This document shows, piece by piece, positions 8,837 to 17,580 of a stretch of DNA of 62,676 bases; position 1 is the first letter of the stretch; every line of letters begins with the position of its first letter. Under the pieces are notes generated by a model that worked only from the letters and a program-made list of their open reading frames with translations, made no database searches and was not told where the DNA came from. The DNA is taken from NCBI RefSeq assembly GCF_028369295.1, contig NZ_JAQMYP010000060.1:1-62676 (forward strand), written 5' to 3'. The position numbers and the translations under genes are program-made. Source of the stretch: Streptomyces sp. HD (GTDB lineage: Bacteria > Actinomycetota > Actinomycetes > Streptomycetales > Streptomycetaceae).

Positions 8837-9877
8837 TCACTCCGCCAGTACGTTCGGAATTCCAACCGGCTGCATCAGCCAGCCGAAGTCGCCCAGCCCG
8901 CCCGTCGCCGTCAGCTCGGCGGCCTCGCCTGCCGTCGCCAGGGCTCGTACGTACTCCGCCGGGCGGGTCGAGGCCAGCTCCAGCGGGGGGCGTGCGCCCG
9001 TGATGCCCAGAGCGTGCAGGGCCTCGCGCTGGGGCAGCAGATGCGCTCCCGGCAGCGCGCACGCGTCCAGCGCCACATGGGCCGTGATGTCGCACGAACC
9101 GTCCGGGACCGGTGACGTCTCGCGGCCCTCGCGGAAGCCGGTGAGGGTTCCGAAGGGCGGTCGCGTCGTCGCCGTGTGCGCGTAGTCCACGGCGACCGCC
9201 AGACCCCGGTCCAGCGTCGCGACGGCGGCGGCCCAGGCCTCGTCCCTCGGCAGGCCGATCTCGGCCCGCGTGCCTTCGACGGCCAGGGCGCCGGTTGGGG
9301 TGCCTTCCACGCCCCCCGCTGCCTCCGCGCGCCCCAGCGGCCACCAGCGCGCCAGCCACTCCGCCTGCGCCCCGGACAGCGGCTCCCCGAGACGTTCGGT
9401 GCCGTCCTGTCGTACGAGGACTTTGCGGGGTACGCCGGTGGAGTCCACCTCCGCGATGTCCACGGGGACGTTGTCCAACCACTCGTTGGCGAACAGCAGG
9501 CCCGTGATCCCCTTCGGGGGGTGGGGCAGCCACTCGATCCGGTGATCGAGGGTTTCCGGGCGGTCGGCGATCTCCACGGCGTACGCACGCGTGCGTGCCG
9601 CCACCTCCGTGGGGAGCGCGGCCAGTACGCGGGTGACCAGCTCGCCCCGCCCGGCCGCCATGTCGACGAAGCCGAGGGGAGCGGGCCGGCCCAGGGCCTC
9701 GTCGACCCGGCACAGCAGCCGGGCCACGGCACCTGCGAAGAGAGGCGACGCGTGGACGGACGTACGGAAGTGGCCGGCCGGGCCCTCGGCGCGACGGTAG
9801 AAGCCGTCCGGTCCGTAGAGGGCGCATTCCGCCGCCGCACGCCACCCGTGCCATTCGCCCGTCGCCTCTGCTGTCAT
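8837..9877 (-). CDS. SAM-dependent methyltransferase of the MidA/NDUFAF7 family
   Basis: 346 aa. The SAM-binding glycine loop reads FVDMAAGRGELVTRVL. The family-specific motif FANEWLDNVPVDI (the N-E-x-x-D-x-x-P motif of MidA/NDUFAF7) follows, then AVAVDYAHT and CDITAHVALDAC. Human NDUFAF7 dimethylates an arginine of NDUFS2, the mitochondrial NuoD. The gene is convergent with nuoD2, with 57 nt between the stops, which suggests the same kind of enzyme-substrate relation. The ATG at 9877 gives a normal family length. Family assignment is good; the substrate is inferred from context. Confidence 0.87.
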   Translation of the reverse strand: MTAEATGEWHGWRAAAECALYGPDGFYRRAEGPAGHFRTSVHASPLFAGAVARLLCRVDEALGRPAPLGFVDMAAGRGELVTRVLAALPTEVAARTRAYAVEIADRPETLDHRIEWLPHPPKGITGLLFANEWLDNVPVDIAEVDSTGVPRKVLVRQDGTERLGEPLSGAQAEWLARWWPLGRAEAAGGVEGTPTGALAVEGTRAEIGLPRDEAWAAAVATLDRGLAVAVDYAHTATTRPPFGTLTGFREGRETSPVPDGSCDITAHVALDACALPGAHLLPQREALHALGITGARPPLELASTRPAEYVRALATAGEAAELTATGGLGDFGWLMQPVGIPNVLAE

Positions 9878-9995
9878 CGGGCCAGGCTAAGCGCACAGGG
9901 GAAGGCAGCCTCCACCTTGCGGAGTACGTGCGCCGGGTGCGGATCGGTCCTCCGGTTGACCCCTGCACGCATCTCACTTCCCTACGCTGGGTTAC

Positions 9996-11210
9996 GTGCA
10001 GCGCCTCTATGACTTCATCCGCAGGCACCCGACATGGGTCGACAGCTTCTGGGCCGTCTTCCTCCTCGGGATCTCCGCGGTCACCGTGGCCGTCCGGGGG
10101 GAGGGCGGACAGGACCCCTCGGGCACCGACTCCGAGGCGGCCGTCATCCCGGTCGTCCTGCTGTTGTGCCTGGTGATCGCGTTGCGCCGGCGGATGCCGG
10201 AGAAGATGCTGCTGCTGGCCGTCGGCGTGGGGCTGGTGCAGCTGACGCTGAACGTGGCGACCACACCCGCCAACTTCGCCTTCCTCGTGATCGTCTACAC
10301 CGTCGCCGCGACCGGCGCCCGCTGGGCCTCCTGGCTCGCGCTGGGCGCCGGTCTGTGCGCGGCGCCACTGGCACAGCTGCGCTGGCCGGAGCGGGACGCC
10401 AGCGCCCTGGGCAACATCGCCCTGATGATCTTCCTGGCGGTGCCGTTCGCGCTCGCCTGGGTGCTCGGCGACTCGATCCGCACCCGTCGCGCCTACTACG
10501 AGCAGCTGGAGGAGCGCGCGACCCGGCTCGAAAAGGAGCGTGAGGCGCAGGCCAAGGTCGCGGTCGCCGCCGAACGCGCCCGGATCGCGCGCGAGCTCCA
10601 CGACGTCGTCGCGCACAACGTCTCCGTGATGGTGGTGCAGGCCGACGGCGCCGCCTACGTCCTCGACGCCGCGCCCGACCAGGCCAAGAAGGCCCTGGAG
10701 ACCATCTCCTCCACCGGCCGCCAGGCCCTCGCCGAGATGCGCCGCCTGCTGGGCGTCCTGCGCACCGGCGAGCACCAGGAGAGCGGCGAGTACGTCCCGC
10801 AGCCCGACGTCGAGCAGATCGACGACCTCATCCAGCAGTGCCGCACCTCCGGCCTGCCGGTCGACTTCAAGGTCGAGGGCACCCCGCGCCCGCTGCCCAG
10901 CGGCGTCGAGCTGACGGCGTACCGCATCGTGCAGGAGGCGCTCACCAACACCCGAAAGCACGGCGGGCCCAACGCGGGCGCGAGCGTGCGTCTGGTCTAC
11001 TTCGACGACGGCCTCGGCCTGCTCGTCGAGGACGACGGCAAGGGCGCCCCGCACGAGCTGTACGAGGAGGGCGGGGCCGACGGCCGGGGGCACGGTCTGA
11101 TCGGTATGCGCGAGCGGGTCGGCATGGTGGGCGGCACCCTGGACGCGGGGCCGCGTCCGGGCGGAGGATTCCGCATCAGTGCGCTGCTGCCGCTCAAGCC
11201 AGCACACTGA
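9996..11210 (+). CDS. NarL-type two-component sensor histidine kinase
   Basis: 404 aa. Five or so hydrophobic segments in residues 15-160 form a membrane sensor domain without a large external loop. The HisKA_3 dimerisation box follows (RIARELHDVVAHNVSVMV, phosphorylated His202), then the N-box RIVQEALTNTRKHGG and ATP-lid residues VEDDGKG and GHGLIGMRERVGMVGG. The GTG start at 9996 has a TACGCT hexamer ending 7 nt upstream and no Shine-Dalgarno, so the mRNA may be leaderless. It is followed by its response regulator after 74 nt. The signal sensed is unknown. Confidence 0.92.
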   Translation: MQRLYDFIRRHPTWVDSFWAVFLLGISAVTVAVRGEGGQDPSGTDSEAAVIPVVLLLCLVIALRRRMPEKMLLLAVGVGLVQLTLNVATTPANFAFLVIVYTVAATGARWASWLALGAGLCAAPLAQLRWPERDASALGNIALMIFLAVPFALAWVLGDSIRTRRAYYEQLEERATRLEKEREAQAKVAVAAERARIARELHDVVAHNVSVMVVQADGAAYVLDAAPDQAKKALETISSTGRQALAEMRRLLGVLRTGEHQESGEYVPQPDVEQIDDLIQQCRTSGLPVDFKVEGTPRPLPSGVELTAYRIVQEALTNTRKHGGPNAGASVRLVYFDDGLGLLVEDDGKGAPHELYEEGGADGRGHGLIGMRERVGMVGGTLDAGPRPGGGFRISALLPLKPAH

Positions 11211-11284
11211 TGCCTCGGCATGCCCCTTGTTGACACCTGTAACGGCCTTGTAGACGGATACGAAAGACACGGAAGAGGACCCCG

Positions 11285-11956
11285 ATGACGATCCGCGTGA
11301 TGCTCGTCGACGACCAGGTGCTGCTGCGCACCGGGTTCCGGATGGTGCTCGCGGCCCAGCCGGACATGGAGGTCGTCGCGGAGGCGGGCGACGGCGTCGA
11401 GGCCCTCCAGGTGCTGCGCTCGACCCCGGTCGACGTGGTGCTGATGGACGTGCGCATGCCGAAGCTGGACGGTGTGGAGACCACCCGCCGCATCTGCTCG
11501 GAGCCCGACGCGCCCAAGGTGCTGATCCTGACCACCTTCGACCTGGACGAGTACGCCTTCTCCGGGCTGAAGGCCGGTGCCTCCGGCTTCATGCTCAAGG
11601 ACGTGCCGCCCGGCGAGCTCCTCACCGCCATCCGCTCGGTGCACAGCGGCGACGCGGTCGTCGCCCCGTCCACCACCCGGCGCCTGCTGGACCGGTTCGC
11701 GCCCATGCTGCCGTCCGGCGGGAAGGAGCCCCAGCACAAGGAGCTGGAGCGGCTCACCGACCGCGAGCGCGAGGTCATGGTGCTGGTCGCCCAGGGGCTG
11801 TCCAACGGGGAGATCGCGGCCCGGCTGGTGCTGTCCGAGGCGACCGTGAAGACCCACGTGGGCCGCATCCTGACCAAGCTGGGGCTGCGTGACCGGGTGC
11901 AGGTGGTCGTCCTGGCGTACGAGACGGGGCTGGTGCGGGCCGGCGGGCACGGCTGA
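11285..11956 (+). CDS. LuxR/NarL-family response regulator
   Basis: 223 aa. The receiver domain has the acidic pair DD9-10, phospho-acceptor Asp55 in VVLMDVRMPK, a conserved Thr (LTTFD) and Lys (FMLKD). The C-terminal LuxR helix-turn-helix runs LTDREREVMVLVAQGLSN to SEATVKTHVGRIL. An AAGAGGA Shine-Dalgarno-like site lies upstream of the ATG. It is the partner of the sensor kinase immediately upstream, with the same orientation and a 74-nt gap. The targets are not evident. Confidence 0.93.
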   Translation: MTIRVMLVDDQVLLRTGFRMVLAAQPDMEVVAEAGDGVEALQVLRSTPVDVVLMDVRMPKLDGVETTRRICSEPDAPKVLILTTFDLDEYAFSGLKAGASGFMLKDVPPGELLTAIRSVHSGDAVVAPSTTRRLLDRFAPMLPSGGKEPQHKELERLTDREREVMVLVAQGLSNGEIAARLVLSEATVKTHVGRILTKLGLRDRVQVVVLAYETGLVRAGGHG

Positions 11957-12008
11957 CGCCTCGCGGGGGCGTGATCCCGGCGTGACCGGTGCCCACTAGG
12001 GTCTGCGC

Positions 12009-12641
12009 ATGCTCCTGTGGATCAACGGCCCCTTCGGGGGCGGCAAGACACAGACCGCACACGAGATCCGGCGTCGGCTGCGCGGCAGCGTCATCTGCGA
12101 CCCCGAGCACGCCGGCTTCGGCCTGCGGCGCACGCTCCCGCCCGGACTGCGCGGCGACTTCCAGGACCTGGCCTCCTGGCGGCAGGGCGTCGTCGAGGTC
12201 CTCGACCTCGCCCTCACCAAGCACGACGGCGTGGTGATCGCCCCCATGACGGTCACCAACCCGGACTACTTCGCCGAGACGGTTGGCCGGCTGCGCGAAC
12301 TCGGCCATGACGTACGGCACTTCACCCTTCTCGCCCAGCGCGAGACCGTGCTGAAGCGGCTGCGCGAGCGCGGCTTCGGGCGCCTCCTTCAGTACGTCGC
12401 CGGAAAGAACGCCGGTCTGCGCCGGGAGAGTTGGGCCGTACAGCAGCTCGACCACTGTCTGGAGCGGTTGCGCGAGCCGGAGTTCGCCGAGCATCTGTGG
12501 ACCGACCACTCGACCGTGCCGAAGACGGCGGACCGGATCGCCGTCCTGGCCGGGCTGCGGCTGCGGCCGAACAACGAGGGCGCGCTGCGGACGCGGGTGC
12601 GGCAGGTGGGGGTCGGGATCAGGCACATCCGGTTCGACTGA
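12009..12641 (+). CDS. TmrB-like ATP-binding protein
   Basis: 210 aa P-loop protein. The N-terminus MLLWINGPFGGGKTQTAHEI contains the Walker A loop, and the protein resembles Bacillus TmrB (tunicamycin resistance) in its opening residues and in the DPEHAGFGLRR segment. Other stretches fit a nucleoside-kinase-like fold, such as VVIAPMTVTNPDYF and LLAQRETVLKRLRERG. A TAGGGT hexamer ends 6 nt before the ATG without a ribosome-binding site, so the transcript is probably leaderless. The gene stands alone between the two-component pair and the DUF5937 regulator. TmrB similarity is a family inference; actual drug resistance is untested. Confidence 0.8.
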   Translation: MLLWINGPFGGGKTQTAHEIRRRLRGSVICDPEHAGFGLRRTLPPGLRGDFQDLASWRQGVVEVLDLALTKHDGVVIAPMTVTNPDYFAETVGRLRELGHDVRHFTLLAQRETVLKRLRERGFGRLLQYVAGKNAGLRRESWAVQQLDHCLERLREPEFAEHLWTDHSTVPKTADRIAVLAGLRLRPNNEGALRTRVRQVGVGIRHIRFD

Positions 12642-12692
12642 ACCGTCGTCCGGCCGGTCCCCACGGTGTGAACGGCCGTCTTCGAACGGCGG

Positions 12693-13799
12693 TCATCTCA
12701 GGAGCGCTTCGAGGAAGTCGCTGCCCAGCCGCGCCACCGCGGTGACGTCCAGCTGGTGCAGGACGTACCGGCCCCGGCGGCGGGTGGTGATCAGGCCCGC
12801 CTTCTTGAGGACGCTCAGGTGCCGGGATATCTCGGGCGCGGTCATGCCGTGGATCTGCACGAGTTCGCTGGTGGTGTAGGTGCTGCGGGCGAGGTTGCGG
12901 CAGAGCTGCATCCGCACCGGGTGGGACAGGGCGGTCATCCGCAGGGTCAGCTGGTCGACCGAGGGCGGCGCGGCGAGGCCGGGGGAGCCGACCGGGTAGT
13001 GCAGCACCGGCTGCCAGGCGTGGCGGTGCAGCACCATCAGATGCGGCCAGCCCAGGCTCGTCGGCACCAGCAGCAGGCTGCTCTCCTTGATGACGGTGTG
13101 GCCCTGGCGCAGCTTGTCGATGGTGATCCTTCCGGCGGCCTCGTCGACGCTCACCGCGGGGGACACCGCGGTCAGAGCCTCGGTCAGCCCCTTGTGCCGC
13201 AGAAGGTCGGTCTTGTGGCGGGCGTCCGCCGTCAGCTGGTGGCGCAGCCGGGACCAGGCGTCCGCGAAGAACGCCTCGTCGCAGTCCTCCAGGAACTGCC
13301 GCAGCCAGGCCCGGATGCGCGGCGGGTCCTCCAGCAGCCGCTGGCCGAACCGCAACTGCTGCGGCCCACGTGCGGCGGCCAGCTCCAGGGCACGCCGCTG
13401 CAGCTCCGCGTCGGCCAGTACGTCGGGCGCCGGCGTGGTGTACGGAAGCGCGCAGGTGAACTCCAGTGCGGCGTCCACGAACTGCTCGTCCGTGAGCTTG
13501 TCCAGCAGATCCAGATCCTCGGCGAGCGTGGCACCCGGGAGTGTGCAGCCGCCCGGGACGCCGGCGAAGGGCAGGAACAGGTCGGAGAACGTCGTCCGCC
13601 ACAGGAAGTCGGCCTCGCACATCCGGTCCGCCAGATGCGAGTCCAGCCGGGCCGTCACGCTCGTCACCCAGCCCTGCAGGCCCGGATGGTGCCCCGGCTC
13701 CGACAGAGCGTGCAGCGCCATACCGAGCTCGGCCAAGGGGGAGGGCACGACGGCCAGCCTCTCCGGCTGCAGCCCCACGATGTCGATGCTCACGCTCAT
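12693..13799 (-). CDS. DUF5937 / ArsR-type winged-helix regulator
   Basis: 368 aa. The C-terminal ~90 residues are an ArsR-like winged helix (LSHPVRMQLCRNLARSTYTTSELVQ, then APEISRHLSVLKKAGLITTRRRGRYVL). The long N-terminal part is the actinobacterial DUF5937 domain, which has no known ligand. An upstream in-frame ATG at 13814 exists, but the N-terminus MSVSIDIVGL from 13799 fits the family better. The next gene upstream is a small divergent protein 170 nt away. In many Streptomyces such regulators flank an MFS exporter, which is absent here. Confidence 0.85.
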   Translation of the reverse strand: MSVSIDIVGLQPERLAVVPSPLAELGMALHALSEPGHHPGLQGWVTSVTARLDSHLADRMCEADFLWRTTFSDLFLPFAGVPGGCTLPGATLAEDLDLLDKLTDEQFVDAALEFTCALPYTTPAPDVLADAELQRRALELAAARGPQQLRFGQRLLEDPPRIRAWLRQFLEDCDEAFFADAWSRLRHQLTADARHKTDLLRHKGLTEALTAVSPAVSVDEAAGRITIDKLRQGHTVIKESSLLLVPTSLGWPHLMVLHRHAWQPVLHYPVGSPGLAAPPSVDQLTLRMTALSHPVRMQLCRNLARSTYTTSELVQIHGMTAPEISRHLSVLKKAGLITTRRRGRYVLHQLDVTAVARLGSDFLEALLR

Positions 13800-13969
13800 G
13801 CCCACATGGTGCACCCCGCCACTGACAACGCGGCCGCCGATTGACGGCGCCCGTCAAACGACGCGACACGACCGACGTACCGGAGCAACGCTGGATCACC
13901 GGGGCAGCCGCGGAGCCCGATCACTCAGCACGTCATGTCTCCTTACGTCCCCAGAAGGCGATCAGCACC

Positions 13970-14185
13970 ATGAGCATCACGCAGTACCACCTCCTCGACA
14001 CCTACCGCGCCCGGCAGCTCGGCGAGCCCGCGCCGCCCGCGCCCGGCGCCCACGACTGGCAGGTCGTGCGCGAGTGGCGCGACCAGCGGCAGTTCCGGGC
14101 CGTCGTCGCCGGGCGTCCGGCCCATGGGCGGCTACGGCAGGTCCTGAGCCGCTGGCTGCATCCGCACCCGCGCTCTACTTGCTGA
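13970..14185 (+). CDS. small hypothetical protein
   Basis: 71 aa, not assigned to a family. It is basic, with no signal peptide or membrane helix. An AGAAGG ribosome-binding site sits about 12 nt before the ATG at 13970. It diverges from the DUF5937 regulator and could be its target. Its 3' end overlaps the 3' end of the convergent aldolase-like gene by 11 nt. Coding potential is supported by the ribosome-binding site and the high third-position GC, but the short length leaves doubt. Confidence 0.6.
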   Translation: MSITQYHLLDTYRARQLGEPAPPAPGAHDWQVVREWRDQRQFRAVVAGRPAHGRLRQVLSRWLHPHPRSTC

Positions 14186-15416
14186 CCTGCTGCTTGCCGA
14201 CCTCCTCGGTCAGCCGGTCCACGAACCCGGCGACGGCCTCCCGTACGTCGTCGGCGGTCCACTCCAGTCCGGCGGCCCGTACGGAGACCTCGGTGACGGC
14301 CACGCCCGGCCCCTTGGCGTCCCAGCCGTAGGCGAACAGGACGGTCCTCGTCTCCTCGGCCTGCCGGATCGCGGCCTCCGCGAGGACGTCGGCGTCGTAC
14401 GGCAGCCAGACCTGGAACTCATGCGTGTGCGGCGGCTCGGGGTGGATCCGCGTCCACGGCACCCCGGCCGCCGCGAACCCCTCGCGCAGCGCGGCGGCGA
14501 CCACGCGCGCGTGCGCCACGTACTCGGGCAGCCGGGGCAGCTCCCGCTCCAGGCCGGCGAGGGCCGACAGCACGGTGGGGAACTGCTGGAACAGCGCGCC
14601 GCCGTAGCGGTGCCGCCAGGCCTTCGCCTCGTCCACCAGCGTCTTCGGACCGGCGAGGGCGGCGCCGCCGAAGCCGTCGAGGGACTTGTAGAACGACACG
14701 TACACGCTGTCCGCCAGGCCCGCGATCTCCTCCAGCGGGCGGCCGAAGTGCACGGTGGACTCCCACAGGCGCGCGCCGTCGAAGTGCACCACCGCGTCAC
14801 GCTCCCGCGCCGCCTCGACGACCTCCGTGAGCTCCTCCCAGGAGGGCAGTACGAAACCGGCGTCCCTGAGGGGCAGTTCCAGCATCAGCGCCCCGAACGG
14901 CTCGTCGAGGTCGCGCACCTCGGCGGCGGTCGGCAGCCGTGGCTCGCTCGTCACGCGGACCGGGCGCAGGCCGCTGACCTGGCTGAACGCATTGCGCTCA
15001 TGCACTTCGGGGTGGGCCAGCGCATGCAGGGCGACCGTCGGGTTCCCGGTACGGCCCGCCCAGCAGCGCAGGGCCACCTGCTGGGCCATCGTGCCCGTGG
15101 GGAAGAACGCGGCGGCCTCCGTGCCGAGCAGCCCGGCGGTCCGGTCCTCCAGGGCCTCGACGATGCCGTCGCCGTAGAGGTCCGACGGCTCGTCCAGGTC
15201 GTGCAGCTCCAGCGCACGCGCCTCGTCCAGCAGCGCCAGGCGCTCGCGGAGGGTGCTGAGGAAACCGGGGCGCGCGAGTGCGCGCCGCGCGCCGTGATAG
15301 GCGGCATTGCGCCGTTCCCGGCGCCGCTTGCGCCGCTCGTCGTCCGACGACGGCTCGGTCGACAATTGCCGGCCGGGTGCTTGCGCGTCGGGTGTCTGCT
15401 CCGCCGTATCGCTCAT
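14175..15416 (-). CDS. beta-eliminating lyase / threonine-aldolase-like PLP enzyme
   Basis: 413 aa, fold-type I PLP enzyme. Landmarks are the FFPTGTMAQQVAL cofactor-binding segment, VVHFDGARLWES (the Asp that contacts the pyridine nitrogen) and SFYKSLDGFGGAALAG, whose Lys should form the Schiff base. These follow the layout of low-specificity threonine aldolases and tyrosine/tryptophan beta-eliminating lyases. An N-terminal Arg-rich tail of about 45 residues (ERRKRRRERRNAAYHG) precedes the catalytic domain. I took the ATG at 15416 (MSDTAEQTPD); MIRG starts just upstream are possible. It diverges from the NAD/CoA precursor operon. The reaction is a family-level inference. Confidence 0.85.
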   Translation of the reverse strand: MSDTAEQTPDAQAPGRQLSTEPSSDDERRKRRRERRNAAYHGARRALARPGFLSTLRERLALLDEARALELHDLDEPSDLYGDGIVEALEDRTAGLLGTEAAAFFPTGTMAQQVALRCWAGRTGNPTVALHALAHPEVHERNAFSQVSGLRPVRVTSEPRLPTAAEVRDLDEPFGALMLELPLRDAGFVLPSWEELTEVVEAARERDAVVHFDGARLWESTVHFGRPLEEIAGLADSVYVSFYKSLDGFGGAALAGPKTLVDEAKAWRHRYGGALFQQFPTVLSALAGLERELPRLPEYVAHARVVAAALREGFAAAGVPWTRIHPEPPHTHEFQVWLPYDADVLAEAAIRQAEETRTVLFAYGWDAKGPGVAVTEVSVRAAGLEWTADDVREAVAGFVDRLTEEVGKQQVSK

Positions 15417-15634
15417 GCCCCGGATCATCCCGCGCGTCCGCCCGCACGGGCACCCGCATTTCGTACACCCCGTATGCCCGGACCGCCCGGCAGCCGTGCC
15501 GGCCGGCATATGCGCGGCGGCGTGTGGATGCCCACAGCCTGTGGACAACCGAACGCCCCTCGAACCAATCGCGTTAACATGACGAGAAATCGTCCGGTAC
15601 CCAGAGCGGACTGGAACGGGAAGGCCTCCGTCGC

Positions 15635-16582
15635 GTGAGTACAAGCCAACAGCCAGATCCCAAGGACCGCCCCGCGCGGCTCACTGTCGGTGTCGTCGGC
15701 GCCGGCCGCGTGGGCCCCGCGCTCGCCGCGTCCCTCCAGCTCGCCGGACACCGTCCGGTGGCCGTCTCCGGGGTCTCCGACGCCTCCCGGCGACGGGCCG
15801 AGCGGATGCTCCCCGACGTGCCGCTCGTGCCGCCCGCCGAAGTCCTCGCGCGCGCGGAGCTGGTGCTGCTGACCGTCCCGGACGACGCGCTGCCCGGCCT
15901 GGTCGAGGGCCTCGCCGAGACCGGCGCCGTGCAGCCGGGCCAGCTGCTGGTGCACACCTCCGGGCGGTACGGCGCGAAGGTCCTCGACCCCGCCCTGCGC
16001 GCGGGCGCGCTGCCGCTGGCCCTGCACCCGGCGATGACCTTCACCGGCACTCCCGTGGACGTCCAGCGCCTCGCCGGCTGCTCCTTCGGCGTCACCGCGC
16101 CCGAGCAGCTGCGGCTGGCCGCCGAGGCACTCGTCATCGAGATGGGCGGCGAGCCGGAATGGATCGCCGAGGAGCGGCGCCCGCTCTACCACGCGGCGCT
16201 CGCACTGGGCGCGAACCACCTGGTGACGCTGGTCGCCCAGTCCATGGAGCTGCTGCGTGAAGCGGGCGTCGCGGCCCCCGACCGGATGCTCGGCCCGCTG
16301 CTCGGCGCCGCTCTCGACAACGCCCTGCGCTCCGGCGACGCCGCCCTGACCGGCCCCGTCGCGCGCGGGGACGCGGGCACCGTCGCCGCACACGTCACCG
16401 AGCTGCGGCGGCACGCCCCGCAGACCGTCGCCGGCTATCTGGCGATGGCCCGCGCGACCGCCGACCGCGCGCTCGCGCACGGGCTGCTGAAGCCGGAGCT
16501 CGCCGAGGACCTCCTCGGGGTACTCGCCGACGGGACCGACGGGACCGACCGGACCAACGGCTCCGAGGGAGACGCCCGATGA
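15635..16582 (+). CDS. DUF2520 Rossmann reductase, candidate ketopantoate reductase (PanG type)
   Basis: 315 aa. The N-terminal Rossmann motif is VGVVGAGRVGPALAASL. A helical C-terminal DUF2520 domain begins around YHAALALGANHLVTLVAQS. This two-domain layout is that of 6-phosphogluconate-dehydrogenase-like ketopantoate reductases, and, as I recall, a protein of this group was described as PanG in Francisella. The stop overlaps the panC ATG by 4 nt (ATGA), so it is the first gene of the coupled run to coaX. The GTG start at 15635 follows GGGAAGG. Just before the stop is a short GTDGTDRTNG repeat. The reductase activity in pantothenate synthesis is inferred from fold and context. Confidence 0.85.
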   Translation: MSTSQQPDPKDRPARLTVGVVGAGRVGPALAASLQLAGHRPVAVSGVSDASRRRAERMLPDVPLVPPAEVLARAELVLLTVPDDALPGLVEGLAETGAVQPGQLLVHTSGRYGAKVLDPALRAGALPLALHPAMTFTGTPVDVQRLAGCSFGVTAPEQLRLAAEALVIEMGGEPEWIAEERRPLYHAALALGANHLVTLVAQSMELLREAGVAAPDRMLGPLLGAALDNALRSGDAALTGPVARGDAGTVAAHVTELRRHAPQTVAGYLAMARATADRALAHGLLKPELAEDLLGVLADGTDGTDRTNGSEGDAR

Positions 16583-17580
16583 CCATCACCCTGCTGCGCA
16601 CCGCCGACGAGCTGCACGCACGCACACGTGCCGGCCGCCGCGCCGTGGTGATGACCATGGGCGCCCTGCACGAGGGCCACGCCACCCTCGTCCGCACCGC
16701 GCGCGCGATCGCCGGACCGGACGGCGAGGTCGTCGTCACCGTCTTCGTGAACCCCCTCCAGTTCGGCAAGGGCGAGGATCTCGACCGCTACCCGCGCACC
16801 CTGGAGGCCGACCTCAAGATCGCCGAAAAGGCGGGCGCGGACGCCGTGTTCGCCCCCGCCGTCGACGAGGTCTACCCGGGCGGCGAGCCGCAGGTCCGCA
16901 TCAGCGCCGGCCCCATGGGCGCGGGCCTGGAGGGTGCCTCCCGCCCCGGCCACTTCGACGGCATGCTCACCGTCGTCGCCAAGCTGCTGCACCTCACCCG
17001 CCCCGACGTCGCCCTGTACGGCCAGAAGGACGCCCAGCAGCTCGCCCTGATCCGCCGGATGGTGCGCGACCTGAACTTCGGCGTCGAGATCGTCGGCGTT
17101 CCCACCGTGCGCGAGGAGGACGGTCTCGCGCTCTCCAGCCGCAACCGCTACCTCTCGCCCAAGGAACGGCGCACCGCGCTCGCGCTCTCCCAGTCGCTGT
17201 TCGCCGGGCGCGACCGCCACGCGGCGCAGGAGGCGCTGCGCGCGCGGGCCCGCGAAGTGCCCGCCACGCGTGCGCGTGCCGAGGCGCTCAGCGCCATAGG
17301 GGAGTCCCGCGCGGCGGCCGACGCACACGCCGTCGCCAAGGCCGTCCCCGGCGCCGCGGCGGCCGTCCGGGCCGCGGCCCGCCTGGTCCTCGACGAGGCC
17401 GCCCGTCTCGACCCGCCGCTCGAACTGGACTACCTCGCCCTGGTCGACCCCTCGGACTTCACCGAGATCACCGATCACGAGGACGAATTCACCGGCGAGG
17501 CCGTCCTCGCCGTCGCCGCCCGGGTCGGGACGACCCGGCTGATCGACAACATCCCCCTCACCTTCGGAGCCGCCTCGTGA
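16579..17580 (+). CDS. panC: pantothenate synthetase
   Basis: 333 aa. ATP-dependent ligation of pantoate and beta-alanine. Motifs are MTMGALHEGHATLV (HxGH nucleotidyl-transfer motif), VFVNPLQFGKGEDLDRYPRT, VALYGQKDAQQLALIRRM and LSSRNRYLSPKER, the KMSKS-like loop. The protein is somewhat longer than the E. coli enzyme (about 283 aa), with an Ala/Arg-rich insertion around residues 210-255 (RDRHAAQEALRARAREVPAT). The ATG overlaps the preceding stop and the stop overlaps the nadB GTG. panB and panD are not in this window. Confidence 0.96.
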   Translation: MTITLLRTADELHARTRAGRRAVVMTMGALHEGHATLVRTARAIAGPDGEVVVTVFVNPLQFGKGEDLDRYPRTLEADLKIAEKAGADAVFAPAVDEVYPGGEPQVRISAGPMGAGLEGASRPGHFDGMLTVVAKLLHLTRPDVALYGQKDAQQLALIRRMVRDLNFGVEIVGVPTVREEDGLALSSRNRYLSPKERRTALALSQSLFAGRDRHAAQEALRARAREVPATRARAEALSAIGESRAAADAHAVAKAVPGAAAAVRAAARLVLDEAARLDPPLELDYLALVDPSDFTEITDHEDEFTGEAVLAVAARVGTTRLIDNIPLTFGAAS

